In this document: positions 44,013-51,618 of the stretch, one piece after another | How the letters are laid out: each line of letters starts with the position of its first letter | Numbering within the stretch: the stretch's first letter is position 1 | NCBI RefSeq assembly: GCF_021491355.1 | Contig: NZ_JAKENF010000002.1 | Span: 620,001-684,000 of the forward strand | Direction: 5' to 3' | DNA length: 64,000 nucleotides | Source of the DNA: Alitabrizicola rongguiensis | GTDB lineage: Bacteria > Pseudomonadota > Alphaproteobacteria > Rhodobacterales > Rhodobacteraceae | The notes under the pieces: generated by a model | The model's database searches: none | What the model was told of the DNA's origin: nothing | Seen by the model: only the letters and a program-made list of their open reading frames with translations | Program-made: the position numbers and the translations under genes

Positions 44013-44176
44013 TCTCCCCAATCCGTGACGGTGAAATCAGCTCCAGAAGCTTGGTTCCCAAGCCCCAGCCCTCCTGAAGTTCGTCGACGTCAGCCGGCAC
44101 GTCCAGCGGAGTTCTGGACGGGCGGCCCGGGTCATTCTGGTTCCAGCTCTGCGGCTCTAGGCCGACAGAACGCGGA

Positions 44177-44824
44177 TCAGCGGTTCAAGCGCAGCAGACC
44201 CGGCAGATCCTGGTAATCGTCAAACGCGAAATCGTGTGGCAGCTGTTCGACCGGGCTGTGCCGATAGCCCAAGGTGAACAGACCGAAGGGAACCTGCGCG
44301 GCCTCGGCGGTCTCGGCGTCAACCTCGCTGTCGCCGATATAGATGCCCCGCCCGCCCAGAGCATCGAAAGCGGCCAGCAAGGGCGCCGGATCCGGCTTCT
44401 TCTGCGGCAGGCTGTCGCCGCCAATCACGACGGCAAACTGGCGGTCGAGGTTGAAGGCGCGCAGAATCTCCATGGTCGGCGTTAGCGCCTTGTTCGTGCA
44501 CAGGCCAAGCGGATGACCGGTGCCAGCCAACTGTTCCAAGACCACGCGCACACCGGGAAACAGTCGGGAAAGCGATGCAGGGCTGGCAAGATAATGTTCG
44601 AACATCCGCTCGGTCATCGCAGGCTGACTTGCGGCATCGATCCCGCGCGCGCGGCGGGCGCGATCGACCAGGTTCGGAATTCCATGCCCGATGAAGCCAA
44701 TGACCTCGGCCAAGGTCAGCGCTGCAGCGCCCTCCTCGTCCAACACCTTGTTCAACGCAGCCTGCAGGTCGGGCGCGCTGTCGAGGAGGGTGCCGTCCAG
44801 ATCAAACACGATCGACATTGTCAT
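44177..44824 (-). CDS. gph: Phosphoglycolate phosphatase (HAD family)
   Basis: A 215-residue HAD hydrolase that removes phosphate from 2-phosphoglycolate, made by Rubisco oxygenation or DNA repair. Motif I is FDLDGTLLDS (nucleophile and acid Asp), motif II LCTNK, motif III the lysine in PQKKPDP, and motif IV GDSEVD. The helical cap holds GFIGHGIPNLVDRA. A GTG/ATG choice does not arise: ATG 44824 is followed by a second in-frame ATG at 44818. The family assignment is strong; glycolate specificity is likely, not proven. Confidence 0.85.
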   Translation of the reverse strand: MTMSIVFDLDGTLLDSAPDLQAALNKVLDEEGAAALTLAEVIGFIGHGIPNLVDRARRARGIDAASQPAMTERMFEHYLASPASLSRLFPGVRVVLEQLAGTGHPLGLCTNKALTPTMEILRAFNLDRQFAVVIGGDSLPQKKPDPAPLLAAFDALGGRGIYIGDSEVDAETAEAAQVPFGLFTLGYRHSPVEQLPHDFAFDDYQDLPGLLRLNR

Positions 44825-45225
44825 TGGGTCTTATCTCCTGCCCCTTTTTTCGTACTGTCGTTCCGCCCGCCGGCCGCATCGCGGCCTAGTCGCAGATCTG
44901 TCCCAGATCGACATGACGGCCAAGGCAGTGCGGGTACCTTCGTCGCGGATACAGATAACAGCGGAATCGATGTCGCACAGAGGAGCTTCCATTGCCGGAC
45001 AGAGGCAGCCGGGACCTTCCAAGACGGCCGCGTTGAAGATGTGCTGGCGAGCACTCCACTTGATGGCCTGGGCCGGATCGTCACCCGACCCGTCTTGGGC
45101 AATCTTGCAGAGAATCGCACTCCCATCGTCCTCTACGGGTGGCCTGCGCCGGACCCATTGGTTCCGAGAGCGCCTGCACTTTTATCGCCCCGGCCGAGAC
45201 ACCTGGCAACCCCGAGCAAAGGGGG
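44825..45225. other. Stretch without a recognised gene
   Basis: About 400 bases between gph and the GlsB gene. Open frames exist on both strands, but none has recognisable motifs, a good start, or consistent codon use. No tRNA, repeat or terminator was found except a CCTTTTTT run next to gph. It could hold the remains of a lost gene. Confidence 0.5.
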
Positions 45226-45303
45226 ATGATGGCCGACACGCCGCGGATGCCCCCCGGGTATGGCTGGATCGGCTACAAGGGTCGCTCCCGCGCCCCGCCT
45301 TGA
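45226..45303 (+). CDS. Possible small protein of 25 residues
   Basis: A short frame starts ATGATGG directly after AAAGGGGG and ends at TGA 45303, coding MMADTPRMPPGYGWIGYKGR and a short basic tail. The good ribosome site and the Gly/Tyr/Trp core are the only support. It lies 72 bases before the GlsB gene on the same strand. It may be chance. Confidence 0.2.
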   Translation: MMADTPRMPPGYGWIGYKGRSRAPP

Positions 45304-45375
45304 AACGACAGACTCGACTTTTCCACCGGCTGGTCCATCCTTCCCGTTCAAGCGGACACATTGGAGGTGGCAGAG

Positions 45376-45621
45376 ATGGCAGGCATGGGCTGGATTGCGG
45401 CAATCATCGTCGGGGGGCTGGCCGGCTGGATCGCCTCGTCACTGATGAAGAGTTCGACGGGCCTCCTGATGAATATCCTGCTCGGAATCGTCGGCGCAAT
45501 CGTTGCGAGTTTCCTGTTCGGCATGCTCGGGGTCAGCTTCGGTGGCATCATCGGAAACCTGATCGCGGGCGTCATCGGAGCCTCGATCCTGATCGCGATT
45601 GCCCGCGCAGTGAAGAGCTAG
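45376..45621 (+). CDS. GlsB/YeaQ/YmgE family small membrane protein
   Basis: An 81-residue, glycine-rich membrane protein with three predicted helices: MGWIAAIIVGGLAGWIASSLM, LLMNILLGIVGAIVASFLFG and IIGNLIAGVIGASILIAIA (each trimmed). The family (transglycosylase-associated, PF04226) is often stress-induced and of unclear role. ATG 45376 is preferred; TTGGAGG at 45361 is the ribosome site and not a start. Confidence 0.9.
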   Translation: MAGMGWIAAIIVGGLAGWIASSLMKSSTGLLMNILLGIVGAIVASFLFGMLGVSFGGIIGNLIAGVIGASILIAIARAVKS

Positions 45622-45687
45622 GCCAGACGCCTTGCAGACGATCGGTCGGCGCGATAGGCGGGGAGCGATCCCAGCCGGAGTCCCAGC

Positions 45688-46485
45688 ATGACCGACCGTT
45701 CCTTCCGATTCACTCACGCGATCACCCGCCGCCCGGGGGGCAGCATCACGGGCGGCCTGCGCGCGGTCGATACCGGCGCCCCGGACCTCGCGACCATGCT
45801 GGGCCATCATGCCGATTACATCGCTGCCCTTCGTTCGACCGGGGCGACGGTCTTGGAACTCGACCCGCTGGAGGCTTTCCCGGACGCGGTCTTTGTCGAG
45901 GATACCGCTCTCTGCCTGCCGGATGGTGCGGTGGTGATGCGCCCCGGTGCACCTTCCCGCCTGGGTGAGGCGGCAGAAATGGCACCGCATCTGAAGGCGC
46001 TCTATGCCGAGGTCGTCGCAATCGACGGGCCAGACAGCTTCATCGAGGGCGGCGACATCCTGACGACCGAGCGCGAGATTCTCGTCGGCCGTTCGGCACG
46101 CACCAATGCCGCCGGAATAGCCGAACTGACTCGGCAGGTCGCTCCGTGGGGCTACACCGTGCGCGAGGTTTTCACGCCGCCGGGCGTGCTGCATTTCAAG
46201 ACTGACTGCTCGCTGCTCGACGCCGAAACGATCCTTTCGACCGACCGCCTTGCCGCCTCCGGCTGCTTCGAGGGCTATCGGGTAATTTCGGTGGCCGAGG
46301 GCGAAGAGGCGGCCGCGAATTCGATCCGGTTCAACGACCTTGTCATCGTCCCCGCCGGGTTCCCGCGCACCGCCGAGCGGATCGCCAAGGCGGGCTACAC
46401 CCTCTGCGAGATCGGCAATAGCGAATGTGCCAAGCTGGACGGAGGCATGTCCTGCCTGTCGCTGCGGTTCACACCCAAGGGTTGA
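45688..46485 (+). CDS. ddaH: Dimethylarginine dimethylaminohydrolase
   Basis: A 265-residue guanidino-modifying enzyme (beta/alpha propeller) that splits N-omega-methylated arginines, or a related arginine-like compound, to citrulline and an amine. Catalytic residues fit the DDAH pattern: Glu71-Asp72 in FVEDTAL, His169 in LHFKTDCS and Cys256 in GGMSCLSLR; FIEGGDIL is also typical. No arginine-pathway genes are nearby. The symbol is used for the family and specificity is inferred. Confidence 0.85.
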   Translation: MTDRSFRFTHAITRRPGGSITGGLRAVDTGAPDLATMLGHHADYIAALRSTGATVLELDPLEAFPDAVFVEDTALCLPDGAVVMRPGAPSRLGEAAEMAPHLKALYAEVVAIDGPDSFIEGGDILTTEREILVGRSARTNAAGIAELTRQVAPWGYTVREVFTPPGVLHFKTDCSLLDAETILSTDRLAASGCFEGYRVISVAEGEEAAANSIRFNDLVIVPAGFPRTAERIAKAGYTLCEIGNSECAKLDGGMSCLSLRFTPKG

Positions 46486-46555
46486 GGGCTTCCGTCCGAC
46501 CCGCCCGGCGCATAGGATCGGGCTACGGCCGGCAAGCGGCGAATTCGGGGGCAGG

Positions 46556-47554
46556 ATGGCGAAGGCCAGGGCGAGGCAGCGCTTCAACATCGTCGCAATC
46601 CTGCAGGACGGGAGGCTTGGCTACGAAGCCGCGCTTCTCGTGGCCTCGCTGCGCCACTCCGATCCGGATTTTCCCGGCCGCCTGATCCTGGCGGAGCCTC
46701 TGCCCGGCGGACGCTGGCGCGCTGACACCCGGCTGCCGGACGGGCCGCTGCGGCGGTTCCTCGACGACCAAGGCGTTGAGTATCTGGGGTTCCCCGTGCG
46801 TCAGTTCGGGGCCGACTGGCCGCAAGGAAACAAGATCGAATGCCTCGCGCATCTGCCGGACGAGCCATTTCTTTTTCTCGACACCGATACGCTCGTCACC
46901 GGCAGCTTCGCGGATGTCGCCTTTGATTTCTCCCGCCCCTCGGCCTCGATGCGGCGCGAGGGGACATGGCCGCAACCTGATCTATACGGGCCGGGCTACG
47001 CCCAGATCTGGAAGTCGCTCTATGACCGGCTGGGGCTCGATTTCGCATCGACTCTCGATCTCAGCCAGCCGGACGAATACTGGCAGCGCTATCTCTACTT
47101 CAACGCGGGGTGGTTCTTCCATGAAAGCCCTAGGCTTTTGGGCGAGCGCTTCCTTGCCGCGGCCCTGATGATCCGCGATACCCCGCCGGCAGAGTTGACG
47201 GGACAGACGATCTATCCCTGGCTTGACCAGATTGCCCTCCCGCTTGCAATTCACGCCCTTGGAGGCGGGCGACCGGGCCCAGAGCTTGCCGGCCTTGATG
47301 GCGACGTGACCTGCCATTGGCGCACCCTGCCGCTGCTTTACGCCCGCGAATCCGACCGGACGGTTGCGGCGCTGGAAGAGATATGTGCCCCAAACCCGGT
47401 AAAGCGGGTCCTGAAGGACTACGAGCCGTTCAAGCGGATGGTCTATCAGGGTAAGGGCGCCGAGGTGCGGGCGCTGTTCGACCGCGACGACCTGCCAAGG
47501 CGGGAGCAGATGATCCGCAACACGATCAAGCGCGCGGGCTTGTGGATGCGATAG
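46556..47554 (+). CDS. Glycosyltransferase-like protein (GT-A fold)
   Basis: A 332-residue protein with a probable GT-A nucleotide-sugar domain: FNIVAILQDGRLGYEAALLVASL at the start (trimmed) and the metal-binding DxD in FLFLDTDTLV at about 104-113, then FNAGWFFHESP. No signal peptide or membrane helix is seen, so it is cytoplasmic. Donor and acceptor are unknown. The ATG at 46556 follows GGGGGCAGG; frames starting earlier run through the ddaH gene. It is 70 bases after ddaH. Confidence 0.65.
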   Translation: MAKARARQRFNIVAILQDGRLGYEAALLVASLRHSDPDFPGRLILAEPLPGGRWRADTRLPDGPLRRFLDDQGVEYLGFPVRQFGADWPQGNKIECLAHLPDEPFLFLDTDTLVTGSFADVAFDFSRPSASMRREGTWPQPDLYGPGYAQIWKSLYDRLGLDFASTLDLSQPDEYWQRYLYFNAGWFFHESPRLLGERFLAAALMIRDTPPAELTGQTIYPWLDQIALPLAIHALGGGRPGPELAGLDGDVTCHWRTLPLLYARESDRTVAALEEICAPNPVKRVLKDYEPFKRMVYQGKGAEVRALFDRDDLPRREQMIRNTIKRAGLWMR

Positions 47555-47557
47555 GCG

Positions 47558-48118
47558 TCAACTGTCGAAGCCCAGAACAGACTCGACCGTTTCCCAGCTT
47601 TCGTCCATCGCATAGGTGCGCGAGACATAAGGAAGGGCGAAATGGCCGTAGATGGGCGAAAGCTGCATTTCTGCGGCCTCTTCGCCCGCTCCCTTGATCA
47701 TCCCGACATAGATCGCGGCGGCCAGGCCTGTGCGGTCTGCCCCGTGCTCGCAGTGGATTAGCAAGGGCTTCGGAAGGTCACGCATCAGGCTGACAAGGGT
47801 TTCGATGTCGGTCCGCGTGAGTTCACGTGACGACTTCATCGGGAAGTTCGCATGCGTGATGCCAAGTTCTTCACTGGTACGAAGTTCGTTGTCGTACCAG
47901 GCCTCTCCCGGGTCCGGACCCCGCAGATTGAGGATGCTGCGAATGCCGTCCTTTTCGTGAAGCTCGCGAATACGCTTAGGATCAACCTGCGCGGCGCGAT
48001 AGAGTTCACCCTCGACAACCGTATGCACGTTGCCGGTGATCTGCAGGAACTGGGAATAGCCGTAAGCCGACAGCGCCAGCGCAATCAGAGCCACTCCAAG
48101 ATATGCCAGCTTCCGCAT
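47558..48118 (-). CDS. Membrane-anchored tyrosine / dual-specificity phosphatase
   Basis: A 186-residue protein with one N-terminal membrane helix (~5-22) and a cysteine phosphatase domain. The P-loop HCEHGADRTG gives Cys123 and Arg129 of CX5R; the general acid is probably in the NLRGPDPGEAW region. The catalytic part would face the periplasm. It resembles bacterial DSP/cell-division-inhibitor-like phosphatases; the substrate is unknown. The upstream open frame is antisense to the LysE gene region and is not used. Confidence 0.8.
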   Translation of the reverse strand: MRKLAYLGVALIALALSAYGYSQFLQITGNVHTVVEGELYRAAQVDPKRIRELHEKDGIRSILNLRGPDPGEAWYDNELRTSEELGITHANFPMKSSRELTRTDIETLVSLMRDLPKPLLIHCEHGADRTGLAAAIYVGMIKGAGEEAAEMQLSPIYGHFALPYVSRTYAMDESWETVESVLGFDS

Positions 48119-48192
48119 CCGTTCCGCCTGTATTGGCCTTGTCCTCGTGGTAAACCCGGCGCCTTGGCCCGGCAACACCTCTTTGCAACAGG

Positions 48193-48795
48193 TCAGGGTG
48201 CCAGTTGTCGCAGCGCAGGCAGCATCGACAAGACAAGAAGCCCAGCCATCGCCCAGTTGAACAGCACCAGCCTCCGACGGTCGGTCAGGAACCCGCGCAG
48301 CCCCTGCCCCGCCGCCGCCCAGACACTGACGGAAGGCAGGTTGACCGCGCCGAAGACGAGCGCGACGAACCCGACCGCCCAAACCGTCTGGTCGGGCGCG
48401 TAGAGCGCGCAGGCCGATAGGGCCATCGCCCAAGCCTTCGGATTGACCCACTGAAAGGCCGCCGCCTGCAGGAAACTGAGGGGGCGCGCCTTGGAAGATT
48501 GCGCCTGGGGCGGGGCGGCATGGGTGATCTTCCATGCCAGCCACAGCATGTAGAGAAGCGAGACAATGCCCAAAGCCTTGCCCAGGCGAGGCTCGGCCAG
48601 GAACAGGCCCGCAAGCCCGACACCCACGAGGAAGACCATCGCAGTAAAGCCGATGGCGATTCCCAGCATATGCGGGACCGTCCGGCGGAAACCAAAATTG
48701 GCGCCCGAGGCCATCAGCATCATATTGTTTGGCCCAGGCGTGACCGAGGTGACAAAGGCAAAGGCCAGAAGAGCGGGAAGGATCTGAAGCATCAT
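48193..48795 (-). CDS. LysE/RhtB family exporter
   Basis: A 200-residue exporter with about six helices. SVTPGPNNMMLMASG carries the PGPN signature, and FQWVNPKAWAMALSA the NPK motif of the second half. It exports amino acids from the cytoplasm. The start is one of two adjacent ATGs (48795, 48792). It is divergent from an Lrp-type regulator with 72 bases between, a frequent pairing in which the regulator induces the exporter when an amino acid is in excess. Confidence 0.9.
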   Translation of the reverse strand: MMLQILPALLAFAFVTSVTPGPNNMMLMASGANFGFRRTVPHMLGIAIGFTAMVFLVGVGLAGLFLAEPRLGKALGIVSLLYMLWLAWKITHAAPPQAQSSKARPLSFLQAAAFQWVNPKAWAMALSACALYAPDQTVWAVGFVALVFGAVNLPSVSVWAAAGQGLRGFLTDRRRLVLFNWAMAGLLVLSMLPALRQLAP

Positions 48796-48834
48796 TGCGA
48801 GATGATGCGGCGCAACGTGCGCAATTTTCTTGCT

Positions 48835-48868
48835 TTTGTTGTATACATCACCAATCCTGCGCAACAAA
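48835..48868. promoter_or_regulatory. Inverted repeat in the Lrp/LysE divergent spacer
   Basis: TTTGTTG (48835-48841) and CAACAAA (48862-48868) are exact complements around an A/T-rich GTATACAT core; the second arm touches the regulator start codon. A GCGCAAC-type sequence also occurs at 48820 and 48860. It is a candidate binding site for the Lrp-family protein, controlling both genes. Confidence 0.45.
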
Positions 48869-49320
48869 TGACCGATCTGGACGATATCGACCGTCGAATA
48901 TTGCGCGAGCTCACTCGCGATGGCCGCGTGACCAACACTGATCTTGCGGCAAGGATCGGTCTTTCGCCGTCGGCCTGTCTAAGGCGGGTGCAGGAACTGG
49001 AACGCAGCGGCGTCATCCGCGGCTATCGGGCCGTGCTCGACCCGTCCAAGATGGGCGTCGGCTTCGTCGCCTATGTCTCGGTCGGTCTTTCGGTGCATAC
49101 CAAGGCAGCTCAGCAGGCGTTCGAACAGGCGATGGCCGGTGCGCGCGAAGTACGTGAATGCCACAACATCACCGGCACCGTCGAATACCTGCTCAGGGTC
49201 GAGGCGGCCGACCTTGCCACCTACAAGCATTTCCACACCGACGTGCTGGGCACTGTTCCCGGAGTCGCGTCGCTTACGACCTATGTCGTGATCGAATCCT
49301 CGAAGGATGAGCGCGGGTAG
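48868..49320 (+). CDS. Lrp/AsnC family transcriptional regulator
   Basis: A 150-residue regulator. The N-terminal winged helix (DIDRRILRELTRDGRVTNTDLA, trimmed, then IGLSPSACLRRVQELE) binds DNA, and the C-terminal RAM domain (GTVEYLLRVEAADLATYKHF) binds an amino acid effector. ATG 48868 matches the family start MTDLDDIDRRIL. It is divergent from the LysE exporter. Confidence 0.93.
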   Translation: MTDLDDIDRRILRELTRDGRVTNTDLAARIGLSPSACLRRVQELERSGVIRGYRAVLDPSKMGVGFVAYVSVGLSVHTKAAQQAFEQAMAGAREVRECHNITGTVEYLLRVEAADLATYKHFHTDVLGTVPGVASLTTYVVIESSKDERG

Positions 49321-49364
49321 AAAAACCGTCTCCTTGGGCACGAAAAATCGGGAATGCGCCTCGC

Positions 49365-49393
49365 TTGTCTTGACTGCGGCCGGCGCCTAGTCT
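49365..49393 (+). promoter_or_regulatory. Possible promoter of the O-acetylhomoserine sulfhydrylase gene
   Basis: TTGTCT (49365) and TAGTCT (49388) are 17 bases apart. Transcription would start near 49400, giving a leader of about 23 bases with GGGAGGAGG. There is no room for a SAM riboswitch downstream of this start. Confidence 0.4.
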
Positions 49394-49422
49394 CGCCCCG
49401 TTCCAATTGGGAGGAGGACGCG

Positions 49423-50709
49423 ATGAGCGAGACCCTTGGCTTCGATACCCTGCAGGTCCATGCCGGCAACCGCCCCGACCCGGCGACGGGCGCGCGGCAG
49501 GTGCCGATCTACCAGACCACGGCCTTTGTCTTCCGCGATGCGGATCATGCGGCCAAGCTCTTCAACCTGCAGGAAGTCGGCTACATCTACTCGCGCCTGA
49601 CCAACCCCACGGTCAGCGCGCTGGCCGAGCGGGTCGCGGCGCTGGAGGGGGGCGCAGGCGCGGTCTGCTGCTCATCAGGCCACGCGGCGCAGATCATGGC
49701 GCTGTTCCCGCTCATGCAGCCGGGCTGCAACGTGGTCGCCGCCAACAAGCTTTATGGCGGCACGATCCAGCAGCTTGGCAATACGATCCGCAAGTTCGGC
49801 TGGTCAGCCAAGTTCGTCGATTTCGATGACCTGAAGGCGGTCGAGGCTGCGGTGGACGAGAACACCCGCGCGATCTTCTGCGAGTCGATCGCCAATCCCG
49901 GCGGTTACATCACCGACCTCGACGCGATCGCCAAGATCGCCAACAAAGTCGGCCTGCCGCTGATCGTCGACAACACCTCGGCCTCGCCCTATCTGTGCAA
50001 CCCGATCAAGCATGGTGCGACTTTGGTCGTACATTCGGCGACCAAGTACCTGACCGGCAACGGCACCGTCACCGGCGGCATTGTGGTGGACTCGGGCAAG
50101 TTCGACTGGTCGGCCTCGGGCAAGTTCCCGAGCCTCGCCGCGCCCGAGCCCGCCTATCACGGGCTGAACTTCCATGCGGCCCTTGGGGGGATGGCCTTCA
50201 CCTTCCACTCGATCGCCGTTGGCCTCCGCGACCTGGGCATGACGATGAACCCGCAGGGCGCGCATTACACGCTCATGGGCATAGAGACGCTCAGCCTGCG
50301 TATGGAGCGCCATGTCGCCAACGCGAAGAAGGTCGCGGAATGGCTTGAAAAGGATTCCAGAATCGACGCGGTGACCTATGCCGGCCTGCCGTCCTCGCCC
50401 TACCATTCCCGCATCGCGCGGATCTGCCCAAAAGGGGCCGGGGCGCTGTTCACCTTCGCGGTGAAGGGCGGCTACGACGCCTGCGTGAAGCTGATCGACT
50501 CGGTGAAGCTTTTCAGCCATGTGGCCAACCTCGGTGATGCGCGCTCGCTCATCATCCATTCGGCCTCGACCACGCACCGTCAGCTTTCGCCCGAACAGCA
50601 GATCGCTGCCGGCGCCGGGCCGAACGTGGTCCGCGTCTCGATCGGCATCGAGGATCCAGCCGACATCATCGCCGATCTGGATCAGGCGCTGGCAAAGGCC
50701 ACAGCCTGA
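49423..50709 (+). CDS. metY: O-acetylhomoserine aminocarboxypropyltransferase / sulfhydrylase
   Basis: A 428-residue PLP enzyme of the Cys/Met-metabolism family that makes homocysteine (or cysteine) from O-acetylhomoserine and sulfide. Features are QVPIYQTTAFVFRD, GYIYSRLTNPTVSALAERVAALEGG (trimmed), the PLP lysine Lys208 in HSATKYLTGNG, and SLRMERHVANA. The length near 430 fits the sulfhydrylase rather than the shorter cystathionine enzymes. Start 49423 follows GGGAGGAGG. A bidirectional-looking terminator follows. Confidence 0.93.
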   Translation: MSETLGFDTLQVHAGNRPDPATGARQVPIYQTTAFVFRDADHAAKLFNLQEVGYIYSRLTNPTVSALAERVAALEGGAGAVCCSSGHAAQIMALFPLMQPGCNVVAANKLYGGTIQQLGNTIRKFGWSAKFVDFDDLKAVEAAVDENTRAIFCESIANPGGYITDLDAIAKIANKVGLPLIVDNTSASPYLCNPIKHGATLVVHSATKYLTGNGTVTGGIVVDSGKFDWSASGKFPSLAAPEPAYHGLNFHAALGGMAFTFHSIAVGLRDLGMTMNPQGAHYTLMGIETLSLRMERHVANAKKVAEWLEKDSRIDAVTYAGLPSSPYHSRIARICPKGAGALFTFAVKGGYDACVKLIDSVKLFSHVANLGDARSLIIHSASTTHRQLSPEQQIAAGAGPNVVRVSIGIEDPADIIADLDQALAKATA

Positions 50710-50729
50710 TCGATCGGCCGAAAAGCAAG

Positions 50730-50760
50730 GGGCGCCCCGGATCACCGGGGCGCCCTTTCT
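50730..50760. terminator. Intrinsic terminator after metY
   Basis: Perfect 11-bp stem GGGCGCCCCGG (50730-50740) / CCGGGGCGCCC (50745-50755), loop ATCA, then TTTCT on the plus strand. It lies between convergent metY and the SIMPL gene, so it may serve both. Confidence 0.88.
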
Positions 50761-50763
50761 CAT

Positions 50764-51456
50764 TCAGTCACGCAAACCGAAAACGATGGTGACACTGGCC
50801 GTCGTCGCCACTTCGCCCGCGGCGACAGGCACGGCGGGGGCAGCAGCCGCATCCATGCGGTACATCGGCATCGGGCCGCCCTGATTGCCACCCTCCGCAA
50901 TTGAGATGACCGGGCCAAGCTTCAGCCCCGCCGCCTCTGTCAGCAGTTTGGCGCGCGCCATCGCATCGGCCACCGCCGCCTTGCGCGCTTGGTCCAGAGC
51001 TGGCTGCGGATCCGCCAGGCCGAAGGAGACACCGTTGAAGGTGTTAGCGCCATCGATCACCGCCTTGTCCAGCACCGCGCCGAGCGTATCGATGGCGCGG
51101 ACCCGCACCGTCAGCATGTTCGAGGCGACGTATCCGACAATCCGGGGCTGCGTTTCGCCCTCTGGCTGCTGCCAGTCGGGGTTCAGCGACAGACCGGATG
51201 TCTGGAGGTCCCGCTCTTCGATTCCGGCGCCGCGCAGGCGCTCCAGAACAAGGCCAAGCTGCACATTGTTCGCGGCCATGGCCTCGGCCGCGGTCTTGGC
51301 CTGCGTCGTCACGCCCAGGCTGACAGTCGCCATATCCGGCGCGCCAGTGACCTGGCCTTCGCCGGTTACGGTGATGCGGCCTCCGTCATGTGCCAGGGCG
51401 GCAACTGGCGAAATTGCAATAATCAGTGCGGTTAGGGCGCCCTTGATCGGCTTCAT
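50764..51456 (-). CDS. SIMPL-domain (DUF541) periplasmic protein
   Basis: A 230-residue secreted protein. The signal peptide MKPIKGALTALIIAISPVAA (cleavage near ALA-HD) is followed by the SIMPL fold: ITVTGEGQVTGAPDMATVSLGV (trimmed) and NNVQLGLVLERLRGAGIEERDLQTSGL (trimmed). Related proteins include BP26 of Brucella and YggE of E. coli, linked to oxidative stress or channel-like assembly; no enzyme activity is known. ATG 51456 follows AAAGGAGA. The longer upstream frame is antisense to the next gene. Confidence 0.9.
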   Translation of the reverse strand: MKPIKGALTALIIAISPVAALAHDGGRITVTGEGQVTGAPDMATVSLGVTTQAKTAAEAMAANNVQLGLVLERLRGAGIEERDLQTSGLSLNPDWQQPEGETQPRIVGYVASNMLTVRVRAIDTLGAVLDKAVIDGANTFNGVSFGLADPQPALDQARKAAVADAMARAKLLTEAAGLKLGPVISIAEGGNQGGPMPMYRMDAAAAPAVPVAAGEVATTASVTIVFGLRD

Positions 51457-51618
51457 TCGGATCTCCTTTGACATTATGCGACATTTTCCCGCGGCAACGG
51501 GCACTTCAAGCCCCGAAAGGGGCCTTTTCCTTTCATTTGGCGGAAACCTGCTGTAGGGAAAGTGCAGATGCCGCCGCCTACTCCCGTTCGGCGGCCCTCC
51601 CGTGCTAAACCGGCCGCC

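Noticed and set aside
43018-44100. Longer start for rlmB
   Set aside because: The extension runs antisense through tRNA-Tyr; the family start MKKPAWVIEKE at 43794 fits better.
45050-45130. tRNA fragment on the minus strand
   Set aside because: A GTGCGATTCTC stretch recalls a T-arm, but no acceptor or anticodon arm pairs with it.
49321-49422. SAM riboswitch before metY
   Set aside because: The leader after the likely start is about 23 bases, and no SAM-II-like conserved segments were found.
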